Shown here: positions 26,174 through 34,022 of the stretch, one piece after another
Layout of the letters: each line of letters opens with the position of its first letter
Numbering within the stretch: the stretch's first letter is position 1
Source of the DNA: Sciscionella marina DSM 45152
Lineage (GTDB): Bacteria; Actinomycetota; Actinomycetes; Mycobacteriales; Pseudonocardiaceae
Assembly (NCBI RefSeq): GCF_000379465.1
Contig: NZ_KB905381.1
Location: 1-64,000 of the forward strand
Direction of reading: 5' to 3'
Length of the DNA: 64,000 nucleotides
The notes under the pieces: model-generated
Seen by the model: the letters and a program-made list of their open reading frames with translations, nothing else
The model's database searches: none
What the model was told of the DNA's origin: nothing
Made by a program: the position numbers and the translations under genes

Positions 26174-27190
26174 ATGCCGCGGGTCTTGGACGACCAGCAC
26201 ATCGACGGGCTGCTGCCGCCCGAGGCAGCGCTCGCGGATGTGCGCACGGCGTTCGAGCTGCTGGCGGCGGGCGAGGCGTGGGATGAACCCCGGCGGCGCA
26301 GCGGCGTGGGACGGGTGAGGCTCAACATCATGTCGGCGATCGCGCCTGCGCTCGACACCATCGTGGTGAAGTCCTATCCCGTGGTGCGCGCGGAAAGTAA
26401 TCGCGCGAGCGTCATCACCGTGCTGGTCTATTCCTGCGCATCGGGCGAACTGCGCGGACTGGTCGGGGCGGACCTGCTCGGTCAGCGGCGGACCGCGGCG
26501 GCCTCGGCGCTCGCGACCGAGGTGCTGGCCCGTCCGGACAGCGCCACGGTGTGCTTGCTGGGGACGGGATTTCAGGCGCCGGCCCAGATCACGGCGCTGG
26601 CCGGGGTGCTGCCGAAACTGCGGACGGTGCTGGTCGTCGGCAGAGACCCGGACCGTGCCTCGCGTACGGCCGCCGCCCTGCGCGAGGCACATCCCTGGTT
26701 GGACGTGGAGCCAGGGATCAGCGCGGAACACGCGGTACCGCGCGCGGATGTCGTCGTCACCGCGACGGGGGCCGCCGAGCCGCTGTTCGACGGTGGACTC
26801 CTGCGTGCCGGTACGCACGTCAACGCCGTGGGCAGCAATCATGCCGCGCGCCGGGAGCTCGACCGGACGAGCTTCCACCGGGCGGCGCACGTCAGCGTCG
26901 ATTCGGCTGCCGTAGCCGCGCTGGAGTGCGGTGATCTCTTGGCCAACGACCTGGATCCGGGCGAGGCGAGCGAATTCTCCGCGGTGCTCACCGGTTCCGT
27001 GCCGGGAAGGGTCGATGGCGACGACATCACCGTTTTCGAGTCGCACGGCCTTGCCATCCAGGATCTGGTCTGCGCGGCCGGAGTGCTCGACCGCGCGCAG
27101 AAGGCCGGGATCGGCACGGTCATCGATCTGGGAACGGACCCGGTCGCGCGTGAGCACGAGCCGGATCGAAGTCAGAGGAGAGACATATGA
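26174..27190 (+). CDS. Ornithine cyclodeaminase / mu-crystallin family protein
   Basis: 338 residues. OCD/mu-crystallin fold: MSAIAPALDTIVVKSYPVV, GELRGLVGADLLGQRRTAAASALA (substrate-binding Arg and Thr), the NAD-binding GTGFQAPAQITAL, and VVVTATGAAEPLF. Family members deaminate ornithine, reduce imino acids (ketimine reductase, alanine dehydrogenase) or synthesise diaminopropionate. The NAD motif is GTGFQA rather than the usual GxGxQA of the canonical enzyme, still acceptable. First gene of the plus-strand operon to 34837; its stop overlaps the next start (ATGA). Likely acts on the amino- or imino-acid product of the pathway. Confidence 0.87.
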   Translation: MPRVLDDQHIDGLLPPEAALADVRTAFELLAAGEAWDEPRRRSGVGRVRLNIMSAIAPALDTIVVKSYPVVRAESNRASVITVLVYSCASGELRGLVGADLLGQRRTAAASALATEVLARPDSATVCLLGTGFQAPAQITALAGVLPKLRTVLVVGRDPDRASRTAAALREAHPWLDVEPGISAEHAVPRADVVVTATGAAEPLFDGGLLRAGTHVNAVGSNHAARRELDRTSFHRAAHVSVDSAAVAALECGDLLANDLDPGEASEFSAVLTGSVPGRVDGDDITVFESHGLAIQDLVCAAGVLDRAQKAGIGTVIDLGTDPVAREHEPDRSQRRDI

Positions 27191-28605
27191 GGTTGCACAT
27201 CACCAACGGCCGGCTCGTCACCCCGGCGGGCCTTCTGGACAGCGATCTGCTCTGCACGGACGGGACCATCACGGCGATCCTGGACCGGGGTGCACGGGTC
27301 GACGCCGACGAACAGTACGACGCCGCGGGGAAACTCGTGTTCCCCGGATTCATCGATCCGCACGTGCATTCCCGCGAACCCGGAAACAGCCACAAGGAAG
27401 ATTTCGACCACTCGACCCGGGGTGCCCTCGTCGGCGGCGTCACCACCGTGCTGGAAATGCCCAACGCGATCCCGCCGGTCGAGTCGGCCGAGGTCTTCGA
27501 ACAGCGCCGCCGCGAGCACGAACGGTCGGCGTGGACGGACTTCGGCCTGTGGGGCCTGGCTCTCGGGGACACCAATCTCGACCAGATCGGGCCGATGTTC
27601 GAGGCGGGTGCGGTCGCGGTCAAGCTGTTCTGGGGATACGCGCTGCACCGCGAGACCCGTTCGCTGGTGTACAACCTCGGTGACGAGCCGCCGGAGAACC
27701 TGTTGATGCCACCGCCGAACGGGCAGGTGCTGCAGCTGTTCTCCGAGGTCGCCAAGCACGGCGGTGTGCTCGCGGCGCACTGCGAGGACAAGGATGTCCT
27801 CGCGACGAGCCAGGAAAACCTCGGCCACCCGATCCAGACCTACGAGGATCTGCTCGCTGCCCGGCCCGCGGTCGCGGAGGCCACGACCATCTCGATCGCG
27901 GCTCAGTTCGCGAAGGCAACCGGATGCCGTTTCCACGTGGTGCACCTCGCCTCGGAAACCGGTCTCGACGCCGTGCGCACCGCGCAGCGCAACGGGATCA
28001 CCGTCAGCGCGGAAACCTGTCCGCAGTACCTGACACTGACCGATGCCGACTACCCGAAGGTCGGCCCGGTGATGAAGGTGTACCCGCCGGTGCGTGAACA
28101 GCGGGACCAGGACGCGCTGTGGGCCGGTTTCAACGAGGGCGCCATCTCCTCGGTCGGATCGGACCACGCGCCGCACACCGTGGAGGAAAAGGCACGCGGG
28201 TTCGAGACGCAGCCCGCGGGGGCGGTCGGCTGCGAGACCTTCGGGCCGGTCTTGCTGGACGCGCTGGCACGCGGCAGGACCACGGCGATGCGGCTCGCCG
28301 AGGTCGCCGCCACGCAGACCGCGAAGTTCTACGGCCTCTATCCCCGCAAGGGCGTGATCCGCCCCGGCAGCGATGCCGACCTCGTCATCGTCGATCCCCA
28401 GCTGCGCCGGACCGTCCGCAACGAGGAGCTGATCGCCAAGCAGCCGGTCAGCCCGTGGAACGGTGTCGAGCTGTGCGGTGGTCCGGTCGCGACGGTACTG
28501 CGCGGCGAGGTCGTCGTCCGCGATCGCGAGATCGTCGGTGAGCGCCGGGGCCGGTTCGTCCGCGCCGAGCATCGCGCGGGCGATACCGGTCGGTTGAGCG
28601 CATGA
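27187..28605 (+). CDS. Dihydroorotase-like cyclic amidohydrolase
   Basis: 472 residues. Binuclear-metal cyclic amidase: FIDPHVHSREPG (HxH ligands plus an Arg two residues on), GAVAVKLFWGY with the Lys expected to be carbamylated, AAHCEDKDVL, RFHVVHLAS, and SVGSDHAPHT with the catalytic Asp. In dihydroorotases the Arg of HxHxR binds the substrate carboxylate; allantoinases have Asn there and dihydropyrimidinases lack it. This, plus the SDHAPH signature, argues for a carboxylated substrate such as dihydroorotate. Length is that of the dihydropyrimidinase/allantoinase group. Co-transcribed with PyrDB/PyrK-type genes, it would open dihydroorotate to N-carbamoyl-aspartate. Confidence 0.88.
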   Translation: MRLHITNGRLVTPAGLLDSDLLCTDGTITAILDRGARVDADEQYDAAGKLVFPGFIDPHVHSREPGNSHKEDFDHSTRGALVGGVTTVLEMPNAIPPVESAEVFEQRRREHERSAWTDFGLWGLALGDTNLDQIGPMFEAGAVAVKLFWGYALHRETRSLVYNLGDEPPENLLMPPPNGQVLQLFSEVAKHGGVLAAHCEDKDVLATSQENLGHPIQTYEDLLAARPAVAEATTISIAAQFAKATGCRFHVVHLASETGLDAVRTAQRNGITVSAETCPQYLTLTDADYPKVGPVMKVYPPVREQRDQDALWAGFNEGAISSVGSDHAPHTVEEKARGFETQPAGAVGCETFGPVLLDALARGRTTAMRLAEVAATQTAKFYGLYPRKGVIRPGSDADLVIVDPQLRRTVRNEELIAKQPVSPWNGVELCGGPVATVLRGEVVVRDREIVGERRGRFVRAEHRAGDTGRLSA

Positions 28606-29939
28606 GTTCTCTCGAGGAGCTGACCTCGGCGGTACACGAGGCGATCGGCCAGGCCGGGGCGCTCACGGCCGGAACACTCGGCGAGCCGGTGCTCCGGCAC
28701 GCGGCGCACGTGATCGCCGACTCCGTCGGGGTGAGCATCGCGGGCGGGCGCACCGCCGAGATGGCGAAGCTGCGCGCCGCCGAGGACGGATCCGGGGCCG
28801 CACCCGGTGGTCACGGATCCACGGTGTGGGCCGCAGGGGCGGGCCTCGCGCCCGCGGAGCAGGCCGCGTTCCACAACGCCTCGGCGGGAAGTTTCCTCGA
28901 GCTGGACGAGGGAACGCGTCCGACCGGGCATCCCGGAATGCACATCGTGCCCGCGGCCCTCGCCGTGGCCGAGGCGGAGCACCGGTCCGGTCGCGAACTG
29001 CTGGACGCGGTAGTGGCCGGGTACGAGGTCAGTGCACGGCTGCTCACCGCGTTCCGGCTGCGTCCTCCGACACACCCGCACGGCCATCTCGCCGGGATCG
29101 GGGCCGCGGTGAGCGTGGCGCTGCTGCTCGGCGAGGACCCGGTGGAAGCCGCGGCGATCGCGGCGACGACACCCGTCGTTCCGGTGTGGAACGCCTGCTA
29201 CGTGGGCGCGACCGCACGCAATACCGCGATGGGGATGGCCGCCCAGACCGCCGTGCGGGCGAACCGGTTGGTGCGCGCGGGATTCACCGGATCGCTGGAA
29301 TCGATTCCCGCGCTCTTCGGGGAACTGACGGGGCAACCGGTCGATGTCGGTGCACTGACCGCGCCACCGGATCCGGTGCGGCCGCGGATCATGCGGAACT
29401 ACTTCAAACGCCACAGTGCCTGCGCGCTGACCCACGGTGCGGTCGATGCGGTGCTGTCGCTGCCCGCGGTGCCCGTCGCGGACATCAGCGCCGTGGAGGT
29501 CCGCACCGTCGCCAACAACCTCAAGCTCGACCGCGAGCCGTTCCCGAACGACCTCTCCGCGCGGTTCTCCTTGCCCTACGCCGTATCGGCGGCGCTGACG
29601 CGGCGCGTGTCGACGGTCGGGACCTTCGACTACGACGCCGGTGTGGCCCGGCTGGCCGAGAAGGTCCGAGTCGAGGTCGACCCCGAGTTCGAGGATCGTT
29701 GGCCGGAGCACGCACCGGTCGAGGTCGCCGTGCACACTCCGGAGCGGACGCTGTCCGCGCTCGTCGAGGATCCACGCGGGCATCATCATGATCCGCTCTC
29801 GGCCCAGGAACTGCGGGACAAGTTCACCGGTCTCGTGGGGGTGGGCGCCGATGCGCTGTGGGACGGGATCCTCGCGCTGCCCGGCGCCGGTGACTGCGCC
29901 ACTGTGCTCGATCCGCTGCGTCATCCATCCGCCACCTAG
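28602..29939 (+). CDS. MmgE/PrpD family protein
   Basis: 445 residues. MmgE/PrpD fold with HNASAGSFLELDEGTRPTGHP (the active-site Asp-x-x-x motif is altered to LELDEGTR), GRELLDAVVAGYEVSARL, and KRHSACALTHGAVDAVL in the lid domain. It is only distantly like the copy at 18527. Possible reactions are dehydration, epimerisation or decarboxylation of a di- or tricarboxylate or imino acid. Overlaps the dihydroorotase-like stop by 4 bp (ATGA). In a route that ends in aspartate or iminosuccinate, an iminodisuccinate-epimerase-like role is conceivable, but this is speculation. Confidence 0.85.
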   Translation: MSSLEELTSAVHEAIGQAGALTAGTLGEPVLRHAAHVIADSVGVSIAGGRTAEMAKLRAAEDGSGAAPGGHGSTVWAAGAGLAPAEQAAFHNASAGSFLELDEGTRPTGHPGMHIVPAALAVAEAEHRSGRELLDAVVAGYEVSARLLTAFRLRPPTHPHGHLAGIGAAVSVALLLGEDPVEAAAIAATTPVVPVWNACYVGATARNTAMGMAAQTAVRANRLVRAGFTGSLESIPALFGELTGQPVDVGALTAPPDPVRPRIMRNYFKRHSACALTHGAVDAVLSLPAVPVADISAVEVRTVANNLKLDREPFPNDLSARFSLPYAVSAALTRRVSTVGTFDYDAGVARLAEKVRVEVDPEFEDRWPEHAPVEVAVHTPERTLSALVEDPRGHHHDPLSAQELRDKFTGLVGVGADALWDGILALPGAGDCATVLDPLRHPSAT

Positions 29940-29976
29940 CCGGTCCGATCCGGGATACGAAACAGGTCTCCCTTTG

Positions 29977-30951
29977 ATGACGACATCAATCGCCGACGCT
30001 CCCCGGGAGCACGGTGCGCCGGGTCCCGCGGCCCCATGGGTCGATACGCGGGTCGAACTCGGTGGCCTCACACTGGCGAACCCGGTGATGCCCGCCTCGG
30101 GTTGCTTCGGTCCGGAACTGGCCGACCTGCTGCCCGTCGAGACGCTCGGTGCTGTCGTCACCAAGACGGTGTTCGCCAGCGCCCGTCCGGGGAACGCGAC
30201 ACACCGGATCACCGAAGTGCCGAACGGCATGCTCAACAGTGTCGGAATCCCGAGCCGGGGGGTGGCGGAATTCCGCCGGTCGGGACTGGGGGGATACGCG
30301 GCCCTCGATGCGCCGGTGGTGATCAGCATCGGTGGACTATCCACACAGGAGTATTGGCGAGTCGCCGAAGAGCTGGCCGATACCGAGCACGCCGCTTTCG
30401 AAATCAACGTGTCCTGCCCCAATCTCGAACGAGGTGGCCAGACACTCGACACCGATCCGCGCGCGATGAGCGAGGTCGTCGCCGGTGTGGTCGCCCGCAG
30501 CGCGAAACCGGTACTGGTCAAACTGAGCCCGCAGCTCCAGACGATCGGCGAAGCCGCGAAGACCGCGGAGGATGCCGGTGCCACCGCCGTCACGGTGTGC
30601 AACAGCTTTCCCGGCATGGCGGTGAATCCGGATCGCCGAACCTCCGAGCTGGGCAACGGGATGGGCGGCGTTTCCGGGCCTGTGGTCAAGCCCCTCGCGC
30701 TGCGGCTCGTCTGGCTTGCCGCGCAGGCAGCCGGTATTCCCGTCGTCGGCTGCGGTGGTATCCGCGCGGCGAGCGACGTCGCGGAGTTCCTCCTCGCCGG
30801 TGCCACGGCGGTGCAGATCGGAACCGCCAACTTCGCCCAGCCGTACGTGATGGCCAAGGTCGTCGAGGAACTGCCCGCGATGGCGCGGCGGCTCGGTGTG
30901 GACAGGATCTCGGATCTCATCGGAACACTCACCATCCGAGCGGAGGACTAG
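29977..30951 (+). CDS. pyrD: Dihydroorotate dehydrogenase, class 1B (PyrDB) type
   Basis: 324 residues. FMN-binding TIM barrel with ANPVMPASGCFG, the class 1 catalytic Cys in EINVSCPNLERGG (class 2 enzymes have Ser), VLVKLSPQ, VTVCNSFPGMAVN, GMGGVSGPVVKPLALR, and GCGGIRAASDVAEFLLAGA. The last two are PyrDB hallmarks. Class 1B enzymes pair with PyrK to exchange electrons with NAD. A PyrK gene lies three genes downstream at 34019. Actinobacteria generally make pyrimidines with membrane-bound class 2 PyrD, so a class 1B pair inside an IclR-controlled operon with hydrolases suggests catabolic reduction of orotate or a similar pyrimidine, not biosynthesis. Confidence 0.9.
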   Translation: MTTSIADAPREHGAPGPAAPWVDTRVELGGLTLANPVMPASGCFGPELADLLPVETLGAVVTKTVFASARPGNATHRITEVPNGMLNSVGIPSRGVAEFRRSGLGGYAALDAPVVISIGGLSTQEYWRVAEELADTEHAAFEINVSCPNLERGGQTLDTDPRAMSEVVAGVVARSAKPVLVKLSPQLQTIGEAAKTAEDAGATAVTVCNSFPGMAVNPDRRTSELGNGMGGVSGPVVKPLALRLVWLAAQAAGIPVVGCGGIRAASDVAEFLLAGATAVQIGTANFAQPYVMAKVVEELPAMARRLGVDRISDLIGTLTIRAED

Positions 30952-30953
30952 CA

Positions 30954-32252
30954 ATGAGCAACGACGACGATGTCGATGCGGGAAGTACCCAAATGGCCGG
31001 AGACGACTCGCGGGCGACCGGCACGGCCGAACCCGAGGAGGTCACCTCGTACGGGCGCAAGGCGGTGTTCGGCGCCACGATCGGGTATGCCATGGACGGT
31101 TATGATCTCCAGATCCTCGGGTTCGCGTTGCCCGCGATCACGGTGAGCCTCGGCCTGTCCGACACCCAGGGAGGTTCGCTCGCGACGATCACCCTGATCG
31201 GCGCGGTCACCGGCGCGATGTTCTTCGGCGCCCTTGCCGACCGCTTCGGTCGCGTCCGCATCCTGACCTACTCGATCCTGTTGTTCGCGATCTTCACCGG
31301 CCTTACCGCGCTCTCCCAGGGATTCGCCGAGATGGCAGTGTTCCGCTTCATCGCGGGCGCCGGTATCGGCGGTGAATTCGGTATCGGCATGGCGCTGGCG
31401 GCGGAGGCGTTTCCGACGATCAAGCGGACCAGGGCCACCTCCGTGGTCGGTGTCGGTTTTCAGTTCGGTGTACTGCTCGCCTCGGTCATCTCCGCTCCGG
31501 TGATCGCCTTGTGGGGCTGGCAGGGACTGTTCGTCATCGGTGTCATCCCGGCGATCGTCGCCATCGTGCTGCGGTTGCGGCTGCCCGAACCGGAAGCCTT
31601 CGTGCGGCACCGGCGTGTGTCCAATGCGGCGGAGAAACGGGAGAACCCGTACCGTTTGCTGGTCGCCGACGCCAAAACCGTACGCACCAGTATCGGTATC
31701 ATCATCATCTGTTCGGTACAGAACTTCGGCTACTACGGAATTCTTACCTGGCTTCCCACCTATCTGAGCAAGCAGCTCGGGTTGAGCATGACCAATTCCG
31801 GAATCTGGACCGCGGTCACGGTGATCGGAATGATATCCGGAGTGATGATCTTCGGGCAGATCTCCGACCGGATCGGCAGGCGTCGCTCGTTCTGGATTTT
31901 TCAGGCGGGCGCGTTCATCTCGCTTCTCGTGTACAGCCAGCTCACCTCATCGGCAGCCGTCCTGGTCGGTGGTGCTGTCATGGGGATCTTCGCGAACGGC
32001 ATGCTCGGTGGTTACGGCGCGATCATCGCGGACAATTACCCGACGGCGGCGCGGGCCACGGCGCAGAACGTGCTGTTCGGCATCGGGCGCGGGGTGGGCG
32101 GGTTCGCTCCGCTGGTCGTGGCGCTGATCGCGAGCTGGCAGGGATTCGGCGCCGCGCTGGGTTTTCTCGCGCTGATCTACATCGTCGACATGGTAGCCAT
32201 GTTCCTCATTCCCGACCGGCGTGGCAGGCGGCTCGAGGAGCCGATGAAATAA
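30954..32252 (+). CDS. MFS transporter, aromatic-acid:H+ symporter (AAHS)-like
   Basis: 432 residues, 12 membrane helices. TIGYAMDGYDLQILGFALP in helix 1 (the D-G-x-D motif typical of acid symporters), GALADRFGRVRILT (motif A) and GAGIGGEFGIGMALAAEAFP in helix 4. Start at 30954 is set by GGAGG, two bases after the dehydrogenase stop. Transporters of this branch import benzoate-type and other organic acids with protons; here an orotate-like acid is the obvious candidate from context. Confidence 0.9.
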   Translation: MSNDDDVDAGSTQMAGDDSRATGTAEPEEVTSYGRKAVFGATIGYAMDGYDLQILGFALPAITVSLGLSDTQGGSLATITLIGAVTGAMFFGALADRFGRVRILTYSILLFAIFTGLTALSQGFAEMAVFRFIAGAGIGGEFGIGMALAAEAFPTIKRTRATSVVGVGFQFGVLLASVISAPVIALWGWQGLFVIGVIPAIVAIVLRLRLPEPEAFVRHRRVSNAAEKRENPYRLLVADAKTVRTSIGIIIICSVQNFGYYGILTWLPTYLSKQLGLSMTNSGIWTAVTVIGMISGVMIFGQISDRIGRRRSFWIFQAGAFISLLVYSQLTSSAAVLVGGAVMGIFANGMLGGYGAIIADNYPTAARATAQNVLFGIGRGVGGFAPLVVALIASWQGFGAALGFLALIYIVDMVAMFLIPDRRGRRLEEPMK

Positions 32253-32295
32253 CGGATTTCCCGACGTTCAAGCCACAGTGTGAAAGCGAGGAATC

Positions 32296-32772
32296 GTGTC
32301 GAATACAATCACTCTCGCGGCAGCGTTTCGTACGCTCGGTGTCGCCGCGGATACTTACGGCCCGACGATCAACACCGCTCGGTCACCGGGGGACGTCGAT
32401 GTGCTCGCCCGTGCGCTTGCGGAGTTGACGAGGGATTCGGGCCCGGAAGTGCTGGTGGTCTGGAATACCTGCGATGAGGCGGTGCTCGCCAACGCCGTCG
32501 CGTTTCATCTCGGTGCGACCGTGAGCCGTGCCTCGGAAGCGGAAGGCGTTCTCACGTTCAACGAACCGATCGGTCAAGGCGCACATGTCGTGGCGGTGGC
32601 CACGCAGTGGAGTGACCGTCGGCTGGAGGTGTTGCGCCGCTTGGTTTCCGGTAATGGCGGCCGGCTCGTCGCGGTGGCCGCGGTACTCGCCTCGGACGCG
32701 CAAGCGGCCGTCACCGATCTGACGACGACCGCTCTCCTCTCGGAACACGAAGCGAAGGGGCGCACGCAGTGA
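32296..32772 (+). CDS. Phosphoribosyltransferase-like protein lacking the PRPP loop
   Basis: 158 residues from a GTG at 32296. The order of elements follows a type I phosphoribosyltransferase: TYGPTINTARSPGDVDVLAR, LVVWNTCDEAVLANAVAFHLG, VSRASEAEGVLTF, then GAHVVAVATQWSDRRLEVLR and GGRLVAVAAVLAS. The strand GAHVVAVATQWSD occupies the place of the PRPP-binding DDVxTTG loop but has none of its acidic or Thr residues, so it should not bind PRPP normally. The start codon region overlaps no gene; its stop overlaps the carboxy-terminal neighbour's GTG (GTGA). Encoded between the importer and the carbamoylase. Either a pseudoenzyme sensor of orotate-like ligands or a new activity. Fold assignment is by eye. 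Confidence 0.6.
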   Translation: MSNTITLAAAFRTLGVAADTYGPTINTARSPGDVDVLARALAELTRDSGPEVLVVWNTCDEAVLANAVAFHLGATVSRASEAEGVLTFNEPIGQGAHVVAVATQWSDRRLEVLRRLVSGNGGRLVAVAAVLASDAQAAVTDLTTTALLSEHEAKGRTQ

Positions 32773-34022
32773 CCGATCTCATCGCCGACCAAGAGCGCCT
32801 GCGTCAACTGATCGATGTTTTCGCGCAGTTGTCCGAACCCGAGAGTGGTCCAGGTGTCACGCGGCTCGCGTACACGCCACTTGAACGAGACGCGCACGAG
32901 ATTTTCGCGGAACGGATGTCCGCGCTGGGGCTGACGGTGTGGGCCGATGCCGCGGGCAACACCCTCGCGGAACGTCCCGGTGCCGATCCGGCGCTGCACG
33001 CCATCGGCACCGGTTCGCATCTGGACAGTGTGCCGAACGCCGGAGCCTTCGACGGGATCGTCGGGGTGTGTGCGGCGATGGAGGCGGCGCGGTTGTTCGT
33101 CGAGCACGATGTCCTCCATCGTCACCCGTTGCGGTTCGTGGTGTTCGCTGCGGAGGAGGGCGCGCGCTTCGGGCAGGCATGCACCGGAAGCCGGATCGCC
33201 GCCGGACTCACCGGTGCGAGCGAGCTACCCGCGAAGCGCGACGCGGACGGGATCAGTCTCGCGGAGGCCATGACCGGGGTCGGGCTCGATCCGGCCGCCG
33301 TGGCCGGGGCGCGGTGGCGGCCGGAGGATTGGGCCGCGTTCATCGAACTGCACATCGAGCAGGGCAGTGTGCTCGAGACGAACGGTGTGCGCCTGGGAGT
33401 CGTCGATTCGATCTCCGGTAGCACGCGACTTCTCCTCGAACTCAGCGGTCGTGCGACACACAGCGGTGGGACCCCGATGCACTTGCGCGCGGACGCGATG
33501 ACCGCGGCCGCGGAGGTGGTGCTGGCCATCGAGTCGCTGGCCGGTGCGGACAACGTCGGCACCCGGACGACCGTCGGCAAGATCGAGGCGGAGCCGGGTT
33601 CGATCACGACCATCGCGGGGCACGTGCGGTTGTGGGTCGATGTGCGCGGTACCGATGCCCAGCGTCAGCGGAACACCACGCGGGAGATCGTTCGGCGGGC
33701 GGCGAATATCTGCGCGGGCCGCGGGATCGGATTCGAACACGAACAGCTCGCGGACACGCCGCCGGTCCGGCTGCCGGACGGTATCCGGGACGAGCTCGCT
33801 GCCTGCTGCCGGGCCGGCGGTATCGAGCCGTGCATCATGACCAGCGGTGCCAGTCATGATGCGCAGCAGATCAACAATGTCACGCCGAGCGGGATGCTGT
33901 TCGTGCCGAGCAAAGCGGGAATCAGCCACGACCCGGCGGAATGGACGAGTATCGAGGACGTCGCCCTGGGAACGAATGCGCTGAGCGCAGGTCTGCTCCG
34001 GTTGGACGAGGGCCTGTCATGA
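32769..34022 (+). CDS. M20-family N-carbamoyl-amino-acid hydrolase / allantoate amidohydrolase type
   Basis: 417 residues. Zinc-dependent carbamoylase: IGTGSHLDSVPNAGAFDG (first His and bridging Asp), FAAEEGARFGQACTGSR (Glu pair), FIELHIEQGSVLE (His), the dimerisation domain with ATHSGGTPM, and TSGASHDAQQIN (last His). The family splits N-carbamoyl-L-amino acids, beta-ureidopropionate or allantoate into amine, CO2 and ammonia. In this operon it would convert N-carbamoyl-aspartate to aspartate. GTG start overlaps the preceding stop (GTGA) and its stop overlaps the PyrK start (ATGA). Confidence 0.92.
   Translation: MTDLIADQERLRQLIDVFAQLSEPESGPGVTRLAYTPLERDAHEIFAERMSALGLTVWADAAGNTLAERPGADPALHAIGTGSHLDSVPNAGAFDGIVGVCAAMEAARLFVEHDVLHRHPLRFVVFAAEEGARFGQACTGSRIAAGLTGASELPAKRDADGISLAEAMTGVGLDPAAVAGARWRPEDWAAFIELHIEQGSVLETNGVRLGVVDSISGSTRLLLELSGRATHSGGTPMHLRADAMTAAAEVVLAIESLAGADNVGTRTTVGKIEAEPGSITTIAGHVRLWVDVRGTDAQRQRNTTREIVRRAANICAGRGIGFEHEQLADTPPVRLPDGIRDELAACCRAGGIEPCIMTSGASHDAQQINNVTPSGMLFVPSKAGISHDPAEWTSIEDVALGTNALSAGLLRLDEGLS

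Noticed and set aside
28338-30935. Long open minus-strand frame (over 860 codons) opposite the PyrDB operon
   Set aside because: It is antisense to three well-supported genes; its translation is rich in Arg, Ser and Pro with no domain, as expected for the complement of high-GC codons.
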